Notes under the pieces: model-generated
What the model was told of the DNA's origin: nothing
The model's input: only the letters and a program-made list of their open reading frames with translations
Databases searched by the model: none
Made by a program: the position numbers and the translations under genes
Part shown: positions 23,597 through 27,023 of the stretch, in pieces
Layout of the letters: every line of letters begins with the position of its first letter
How positions within the stretch are numbered: the stretch's first letter is position 1
DNA from: a virus
Reading direction: 5' to 3' (one strand)
IMG/VR virus record: IMGVR_UViG_3300007735_000556
Coordinates: 1 to 27,023 of that record
DNA: 27,023 nt

Positions 23597-23928
23597 TTAA
23601 TCTCCTTTCGGGTTAAAATCATAACTTGTTTAAGTATCATATTGCGTATCTAACGATACGGGAGTGATTTGTCATAAATGAAAATCCCTCCTTCCAATCT
23701 TTTCAGGAATATATCTGATAAGTTTATTGGGTGGTGGGGGGTTCGTTTTTACGAACACCACACCGTTCGTGTCGCTACACGAACTATTATGTGCAAGCTT
23801 ACTAAGTATTATTTAACTTAATAATCCAAACTGTATGGCGATTTTTGAAAATTTAATTGAGAAGATGCGGCTGCGCCAGTATGGCTTTTATCACCGCTTT
23901 CACTCTTAATACTTTACCTACTAAAAAC
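23597..23928 (-). other. 332-nt gene-free stretch with several stem-loops
   Basis: No convincing gene is present on either strand. On the minus strand it holds two directly abutting stem-loops (23784-23765 and 23764-23733), a third perfect 6-bp stem with 4-nt loop at 23660-23645, and the strongest Shine-Dalgarno of the window (GGAAGGAGGG, 23695-23686) in front of a 12-codon frame (23675-23637, starts MTNHSRIVRY). No tRNA could be made out. It could be a regulatory leader for the downstream genes, a structured RNA, or an origin-like site. Confidence 0.6.
23733..23784 (-). promoter_or_regulatory. Two abutting stem-loops with interchangeable arms
   Basis: Hairpin 1 (23784-23765) is a perfect 8-bp stem, GTTCGTGT/ACACGAAC, with a 4-nt loop. 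Hairpin 2 (23764-23733) is a 14-position stem with 12 pairs and a loop of four A. It starts at the very next base. GTTCGT and ACGAAC each occur twice, so the second and third arms could also pair with each other. This gives two mutually exclusive folds, as in attenuators. There is no T-run after it. Confidence 0.6.
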
Positions 23929-24126
23929 TTATATTAGTGCAGTTGGGAATTTCACCCCGGTTTGATTACCGTATTCACTAAATTTCATTTCGTTGGAGGC
24001 GCCTATCGGATGTAATTGCCCAATAGCTGGTTCGGACCCCATATAAAATCTTCTCAACTGGGCAGGGTTTAACTTGCTTAGGTATGCCTCTGCCGATTGT
24101 AAGTTATATGTTTGTTTGTAAATCAT
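23929..24126 (-). CDS. Small protein of unknown function, 65 aa
   Basis: I do not recognise this gene. The product begins MIYKQTYNLQSAEAYLSKLN, has PAQLRRFYMGSEPAIGQLHP and ends GNQTGVKFPTALI. It is soluble and without Cys. The ATG lies 5 nt after a TATTTATA element and lacks a Shine-Dalgarno site. This layout is the same as at the portal gene and at the small capsid-cluster gene. The high-confidence two-box promoter-like element directly in front, and codon-like composition, support a real gene. It stands alone between a stem-loop and the gene-free stretch. Confidence 0.55.
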   Translation of the reverse strand: MIYKQTYNLQSAEAYLSKLNPAQLRRFYMGSEPAIGQLHPIGASNEMKFSEYGNQTGVKFPTALI

Positions 24127-24131
24127 TCTTA

Positions 24132-24158
24132 TATAAATATCCCCAAAATTTTGAAAAC
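24132..24158 (-). promoter_or_regulatory. Two-box promoter-like element (GTTTTC-N13-TATTTATA), 5 nt before an ATG
   Basis: On the minus strand GTTTTC (24158-24153) and TATTTATA (24139-24132) are separated by 13 nt. TAAGA and then ATG follow, so a message starting at a -10-like distance would be almost leaderless. Confidence 0.6.
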
Positions 24159-24176
24159 ACTATTTTTTTTTATTTT

Positions 24177-24197
24177 TTGTGACATCTTGTGTCACAA
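24177..24197. terminator. Perfect 8-bp stem-loop at the end of the MORN-like gene
   Basis: TTGTGACA and TGTCACAA pair around a 5-nt loop. Flanking runs are CTTTTTT on the plus-strand right side and nine or more T on the left side. In plus-strand orientation it has the shape of a terminator (stem then CTTTTTT). In the direction of the genes the stem is followed by A residues, so it is not a normal terminator for them. The TGA stop of the MORN-like gene lies inside the stem. Confidence 0.45.
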
Positions 24198-24452
24198 CTT
24201 TTTTCTATCCCTATGTTTTACAAATGCGTTTTTGAATTTCCTACTTAATTTTTCTTTAGCTTTATCTTTTTTTACTTCAATTGGTACTCTATGACTTAAA
24301 TCAAATATTTTGGATAGGCCATATTTTATACCATTATCATAGTGGCATCGCTCCATATACTTTACATTGTTAATAAAATAATATTCCAGCCAAATACCTT
24401 GCTTTTTACCATTTACATAACTACCACAACTAACTTCTTTATTATTTTCCAT
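24192..24452 (-). CDS. Small MORN-like protein, 86 aa
   Basis: Residues 8-45 contain two MORN-like units (GSYVNGKKQGIWLEYYF, then CHYDNGIKYGLSKIFD), short beta-hairpins of the kind 'Y.NGK..G.W' seen in many bacterial and phage proteins. The second half is strongly basic (KKDKAKEKLSRKFKNAFVKH) and ends DRKKL. The role is unknown. The gene overlaps the preceding small gene by 11 nt and shares its N-terminal MENN start, suggesting duplication of the start region or a conserved translation signal. The stop codon lies inside a stem-loop. Confidence 0.6.
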   Translation of the reverse strand: MENNKEVSCGSYVNGKKQGIWLEYYFINNVKYMERCHYDNGIKYGLSKIFDLSHRVPIEVKKDKAKEKLSRKFKNAFVKHRDRKKL

Positions 24453-24612
24453 AACTTAATTTTAAATTTTTACAGTGCTTCTTAATTTCATTATCTAATA
24501 CCAGTTTCTTTTTATATATGGATTTAGAAGCATAACCATATTGTATCATTTGATAGTATGTATTACGCTGAATAATCTTATTTGATAGTAATTTAGCTTC
24601 ATTATTCTCCAT
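24442..24612 (-). CDS. Small basic protein of unknown function, 56 aa
   Basis: The frame begins ATG at 24612-24610 and ends TAA at 24444-24442. The product starts MENNEAKLLSNKIIQRNTYY, has a Tyr- and Lys-rich middle (YGYASKSIYKKKLVLD) and ends CKNLKLSYGK. It is basic and probably helical. Its last 11 nt overlap the start of the MORN-like gene (ATGGAAAATAA), the kind of arrangement used for coupled translation. Both proteins begin MENN. I do not recognise the family. Its reality is supported by the overlap and by the dense packing of neighbours. Confidence 0.5.
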   Translation of the reverse strand: MENNEAKLLSNKIIQRNTYYQMIQYGYASKSIYKKKLVLDNEIKKHCKNLKLSYGK

Positions 24613-24665
24613 AACTTTTTTATTTAATTTTACACAATATACAACAGAAAATCCATATTTCCAAA

Positions 24666-24776
24666 TTATTTTTGTAGTATTTTATGTACCAAATATTTTA
24701 CCCATATAGGTATCCACCAAAGTATAATGACCCAAAATAGAATTATTGATACTATGATTTCTTTTTCAGTCAACAT
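24666..24776 (-). CDS. Tiny single-pass membrane protein, 36 aa
   Basis: The frame starts ATG at 24776-24774, inside the last codons of the sigma-like gene (AATGTTGACTGA), and ends TAA at 24668-24666. The product is MLTEKEIIVSIILFWVIILW followed by a short basic tail (WVKYLVHKILQK). Residues 7-28 form one strong hydrophobic helix. Start-stop overlap with the upstream gene supports translation. Possible roles include a small membrane toxin, a holin-like or spanin-like factor, or an anti-host peptide. None can be shown. It is below the size most gene finders report. Confidence 0.55.
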   Translation of the reverse strand: MLTEKEIIVSIILFWVIILWWIPIWVKYLVHKILQK

Positions 24777-25314
24777 TTTCTTCTAGCTCCCGCTTTAATT
24801 TAGTTAGACATTCGCAACGGATTTTATCAAAGATTTTTTCATATTCTCCGCTCATAGTATTTTTAGGTAAATTATACTTTTTAATGATTTGCCTCATACT
24901 CATCCCTTGAAAGAATCGCATTTGTATTAGCTGATTTTCATACCAATTCAAATTTTTCATCTCATCTTCAATACAACCTATCATATCAAATTCATCAGTC
25001 TTACTACCAGTCCAATCTTCATGCATACCCACATTCAAGTATCCATTTCTGCTATAATATTCTCTATATCTACGAAAGAATGGAGATGAGCCTGATTTAA
25101 TTTGCAATGCAGCAGCTTTAACTAAAAAGTTTTTTATTTTCCCATCCCTCAACATTTGCTCTTGCTGCTCTATCGGTTTTTGAAGAAAGGATTCAATAAT
25201 AAATTGTAGCAAATCATCCGCATACTGGCTCATCTGCCCATTAGCTATTTTAGTTTTGAATTCGTTGCGGAGGTGATTGTAATTCTCATTAAACCACTTA
25301 TGGATTTCTGTCAT
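24766..25314 (-). CDS. Sigma-70-like transcription factor (phage sigma), 182 aa
   Basis: Residues 121-175 match sigma region 4: NLNWYENQLIQMRFFQGMSM, then RQIIKKYNLPKNTMSGEYEK and IFDKIRCECLTKL, a helix-turn-helix that would read a promoter upstream box. The N-terminal part (LLQFIIESFLQKP, IKNFLVKAAALQIKS, FFRRYREYY) is helical and could be a reduced region 2. At 182 residues it resembles ECF-size or T4 gp55-like phage sigma factors that redirect host RNA polymerase. Its own gene is preceded by GTTTAC-N13-TATTTATA, so it may regulate itself. AAAGGAG lies 9-10 nt upstream of the ATG. A tiny membrane protein gene overlaps its stop. Confidence 0.75.
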   Translation of the reverse strand: MTEIHKWFNENYNHLRNEFKTKIANGQMSQYADDLLQFIIESFLQKPIEQQEQMLRDGKIKNFLVKAAALQIKSGSSPFFRRYREYYSRNGYLNVGMHEDWTGSKTDEFDMIGCIEDEMKNLNWYENQLIQMRFFQGMSMRQIIKKYNLPKNTMSGEYEKIFDKIRCECLTKLKRELEENVD

Positions 25315-25332
25315 TTCTCATTCTCCTTTATA

Positions 25333-25359
25333 TATAAATAGTTCCGGTTTACTGTAAAC
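25333..25359 (-). promoter_or_regulatory. Two-box promoter-like element (GTTTAC-N13-TATTTATA) of the sigma-like gene
   Basis: On the minus strand GTTTAC (25359-25354) and TATTTATA (25340-25333) are 13 nt apart, followed by TATAAAGGAG. The TATTTATATATAAAGGAGA segment is identical to that of the glycosyltransferase gene. Confidence 0.6.
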
Positions 25360-25405
25360 ATAAAAAAATAACAAAATATATGAAAAAAATAACAAATATC
25401 TTATC

Positions 25406-25431
25406 GTTTTTGAAAAATTACCATATTTATT
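25406..25431 (+). promoter_or_regulatory. Promoter-like element of the plus-strand homing endonuclease
   Basis: On the plus strand GTTTTT (25406-25411) and TATTTATT (25424-25431) are 12 nt apart, 52 nt before the ATG of the only plus-strand gene. It points toward that gene, which supports the reading that TATTTATA is read in the gene direction. Confidence 0.5.
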
Positions 25432-25483
25432 GTAAAGTATGTTACGATAACACAATTTAAACTTAAAAAAATGGAGACAAGAA

Positions 25484-26023
25484 ATGAACCTACTTACAAA
25501 AACCTGCACTGGATGCAAAAAAACAAAACCTACCAATCAGTTTTCTAAATGTAGTAAAAACCCAGACAAACTACAATATCGCTGTAAAGTATGTAATAAA
25601 AAAACAAATACTGAATTCAGAGAAGTTCGGCCGGAATATGCTAAAGAATGGGATATTGCTCACCCTGGCGTTAAATACACTATTTGTGCACGATGGATAC
25701 AAAATAACTACCATAAGTGGTATAATAAAATCAAAGAAATTAATAACTCATGGGGTGGTGGTGTATATGCTATCGTAAATAATATAACGGGAGATATGTA
25801 TGTAGGTGCTAGCAAAAACCTTAGATTTAGGAAATATCAGCACTTCACAAAAAGAGGATTAAAAAGTAATAGAAATTTAGCAGAAGCGATTCAACACTAT
25901 GGCCGGTCTAACTTCCAGTTCTATATTGTAGAGCATGTGGATAATAATGATTTATTGAGGGAAAGAGAACGAGCTTGGATTAAACACTTGAATCCATCTT
26001 ACAATATACTTAAATATATCTAA
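25484..26023 (+). CDS. GIY-YIG homing endonuclease with N-terminal zinc ribbon (copy D), 179 aa
   Basis: Residues 1-40 form a zinc-ribbon-like module with C8, C11, C34 and C37 (CTGCKK and CKVCNK). Residues 92-178 are a classical GIY-YIG nuclease: GGVYAIVNN, DMYVGASKNLRFRKYQHF, EAIQHYGRSNFQFYIVE, LRERERAWIKHLNPSYN. It is not close to copies A-C in this window. It is the only clear gene on the plus strand. It is inserted between the holin gene and the sigma-like gene, and its TAA interlocks with the holin TAG (overlap 26020-26023). The start has GGAGA 8 nt upstream. It is probably a selfish element with its own promoter. Confidence 0.9.
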   Translation: MNLLTKTCTGCKKTKPTNQFSKCSKNPDKLQYRCKVCNKKTNTEFREVRPEYAKEWDIAHPGVKYTICARWIQNNYHKWYNKIKEINNSWGGGVYAIVNNITGDMYVGASKNLRFRKYQHFTKRGLKSNRNLAEAIQHYGRSNFQFYIVEHVDNNDLLRERERAWIKHLNPSYNILKYI

Positions 26024-26421
26024 ACTTTATGTCTATCTACATTATTCATTATCATCATTAATAATTCGTTTTTTATATACCCTGCTCTTTCAGCATTTTT
26101 AAGAGCTGATATAAGTTGAAATACAATAAATGGAAGAATAAAGGTTTCGCTTAACCAGTCTACTTTAAACCCTCTCTCTACAATTAGAATAGTAGCGAGG
26201 ATGATTACCCAAATAGCAGTATTCCTTAATACGAATATTGCTTTTTTGGTTTTAAATCCTTCCTTTTTTGTTCCTGCTATAATTCCAAATAAACCATCTA
26301 AAAACATTACGGAAACCACTGCTAAGAATTGCTCTGCATTTTCCATAACCAATATATGTAAGTAAGAGCATATAAATGCTATTAAAGCAATTACTGTAGT
26401 TAATATTGATTCAGTTTTCAT
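26020..26421 (-). CDS. Holin, phage_holin_4-like family, 133 aa
   Basis: The layout fits the family of toxin-secretion/phage-lysis holins: an N-terminal membrane helix (LTTVIALIAFICSYLHILVM), a second one (FLAVVSVMFLDGLFGIIAG) followed by the family-typical loop GTKKEGFKTKKAI, a third (NTAIWVIILATILIVERGF), and a fourth (ETFILPFIVFQLISALKNAE). The basic end (MNNVDRHKV) is usual. It would make membrane holes at the end of infection. No lysin is seen near it. The ATG overlaps the stop of the preceding 39-codon gene. Its stop interlocks with the stop of the convergent homing endonuclease gene. Confidence 0.85.
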   Translation of the reverse strand: MKTESILTTVIALIAFICSYLHILVMENAEQFLAVVSVMFLDGLFGIIAGTKKEGFKTKKAIFVLRNTAIWVIILATILIVERGFKVDWLSETFILPFIVFQLISALKNAERAGYIKNELLMMIMNNVDRHKV

Positions 26422-26530
26422 AATGTTTTTTTCTAGTATAAATTTTAGCAGATGGTTTGACCTTTGTAATCATTTTTCTTCGTATAATCTGAGCAATATG
26501 TCTTTCATTCAGACCATTAATCGTTTTCAT
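26411..26530 (-). CDS. Tiny basic protein, 39 aa
   Basis: The frame starts ATG at 26530-26528, inside the last codons of the upstream gene (AATAATGAAAACG), and stops TGA at 26413-26411, inside the first codons of the holin gene (ATGAAAACTGA). The product starts MKTINGLNERHIAQIIRRKM and ends YTRKKHYEN, with many Arg and Lys and a predicted helix. Overlap on both sides is strong evidence for a real gene in a coupled chain. The function is unknown. Nucleic-acid binding is a guess from the charge. Confidence 0.6.
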   Translation of the reverse strand: MKTINGLNERHIAQIIRRKMITKVKPSAKIYTRKKHYEN

Positions 26531-26714
26531 TATTTTGAACCAATAAATTGTATATTATAGAATCTACATCAGCTTCTTTACCATACTTAGCTCTTAACAA
26601 AATATATAATAGTTCATAGTTTGATTCACCCTTCACATACATTATATCATTTGCTTCTATAAATAGTTTAAGCATTCCAACTAATTGTCCAATTTGATTA
26701 TCTAACTCATCCAT
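26517..26714 (-). CDS. Small acidic helical protein, 65 aa
   Basis: The product begins MDELDNQIGQLVGMLKLFIE, continues NDIMYVKGESNYELLYILLR and ends NLLVQNNEND. It is helical and acidic, with no membrane segment. It follows the fibre gene by 13 nt. The last 14 nt overlap the next tiny gene. The function is unknown. It lies in the fibre-holin region, so it could be a fibre assembly or lysis helper, but this is only position. Confidence 0.55.
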   Translation of the reverse strand: MDELDNQIGQLVGMLKLFIEANDIMYVKGESNYELLYILLRAKYGKEADVDSIIYNLLVQNNEND

Positions 26715-26727
26715 AATATTCTTTCAT

Positions 26728-27023
26728 TTAATATAAAGCGTTCCAAGTTGTTCCATCCCAAAAGAAGGGTTTAGGAGGTGTAGAAGAAGATACCATAAAT
26801 GAGCCTGTAGGGATATTTGTTGTAGGAAGGGGATGATGTGGAGTAATAGCAAGTATAGGAGCTAAACCCAATGAAGAAGAAATATGAACTGAAGCAGAAG
26901 GTGTTGTAATACCAACCCCAATACTTCCAGTAATATTAACTACGCTACGTTGTGTACCACCAAATTCCCAAGTTTGTAATAATTTACTACCTGTTCCTGC
27001 TGTTGTAGCGTGAGTAGCATTTA
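26728..27023 (-). CDS. Tail fibre-like protein, C-terminal part (runs off the right edge)
   Basis: An open frame enters from the right edge and ends at TAA 26730-26728. The part seen (97 codons) reads VVNITGSIGVGITTPSASVH, then a Pro/Thr-rich linker and FFWDGTTWNALY at the very end. The GVGI.TPSA.(V/L)HIS pattern is the same module as the GNVGIG and ARLHISG stretches at the left edge of the window. A short C-terminal FFWDG.TW...  motif is common at ends of fibre proteins. It could be the far end of the same gene if the genome is circular or circularly permuted. No chaperone domain follows. Confidence 0.7.
   Translation of the reverse strand, partial: NATHATTAGTGSKLLQTWEFGGTQRSVVNITGSIGVGITTPSASVHISSSLGLAPILAITPHHPLPTTNIPTGSFMVSSSTPPKPFFWDGTTWNALY

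Noticed and set aside
23443-23640. A 65-codon minus-strand frame over the start of GIY-YIG copy C
   Set aside because: It overlaps the GIY-YIG gene out of frame and has the composition of a shadow. The GIY-YIG frame has its own good AAAGGAG site.
23597-23928. A tRNA in the gene-free stretch, suggested by GTTCG strings
   Set aside because: The GTTCG strings are arms of simple hairpins. No acceptor stem, anticodon arm or D arm could be fitted on either strand.
2715-25340. TATAAATA read on the plus strand, as a T4-type late promoter
   Set aside because: In this orientation the elements would point against almost all genes. The copy at 25424-25431 in front of the only plus-strand gene is in the opposite orientation, which fits TATTTATA in the gene direction.
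26656-26670. ACTATTTATAG inside the 65-codon gene as a promoter
   Set aside because: The core matches, but it is within coding sequence (LKLFIEA), lacks the GTTTNC box at 13 nt and may be chance in A+T-rich DNA.

Overview
The window is part of an A+T-rich genome of a long-tailed dsDNA phage (Caudoviricetes). It carries a large terminase, portal, major capsid protein, capsid maturation protease, tape measure, tail-completion proteins, fibres and a holin. The host is probably a member of the Bacteroidota. This is inferred from the 'NVGIG..TP' fibre motif, the XkdF-type protease with its Lys/Pro/Gly-rich linker, the tape-measure C-terminus, and the poorly conserved ribosome binding sites on many genes. 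No integrase, repressor, tRNA or host gene was seen. No sheath gene was recognised, so a siphovirus-like tail is more likely than a contractile one, but this is not proven.

Nearly every gene lies on the minus strand, so transcription runs from high to low coordinates. The one clear exception is a homing endonuclease gene at 25484-26023. In transcription order the regions are: (1) 27023-26020, the 3' end of a fibre gene, two small genes and a holin; (2) 25.5-23.9 kb, a sigma-70-like protein followed by small proteins; (3) 23.93-23.60 kb, a 332-nt gene-free stretch with abutting stem-loops; (4) 23.6-21.4 kb, a GIY-YIG protein, a glycosyltransferase and three small proteins; (5) 21.3-18.8 kb, the packaging genes, interrupted by a GIY-YIG homing endonuclease, then a terminator; (6) 18.6-8.0 kb, tail genes, starting with a gene that appears to use programmed -1 frameshifting and ending with the tape measure; (7) 8.0-0.8 kb, head genes in the order protease, GIY-YIG homing endonuclease, small protein, scaffold-like protein, major capsid protein, tube-like protein, repeat protein, portal, adaptor; (8) 765-1, the 5' end of a fibre gene.

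Three things stand out. First, a repeated promoter-like element (TATTTATA, in four cases preceded by a GTTTNC-like box at 12-13 nt) sits in front of many genes, including the gene for the phage's own sigma-like protein. This suggests a phage-specific transcription programme. Second, the gene after the large terminase has a U9 slippery run with an AGGAG exactly 10 nt before a U UUU UUG heptamer, which is the arrangement known from dnaX. This would make a 283-residue frameshift product, as for tail assembly chaperones. Third, four free-standing GIY-YIG endonuclease genes are scattered through the window. Three are paralogues of each other and one contains a fresh 60-bp tandem duplication.

The two window edges carry the front and the back of the same kind of fibre gene, so the window may be most of a circularly permuted genome. 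All functional names below come from reading motifs by eye, and no database search was run.
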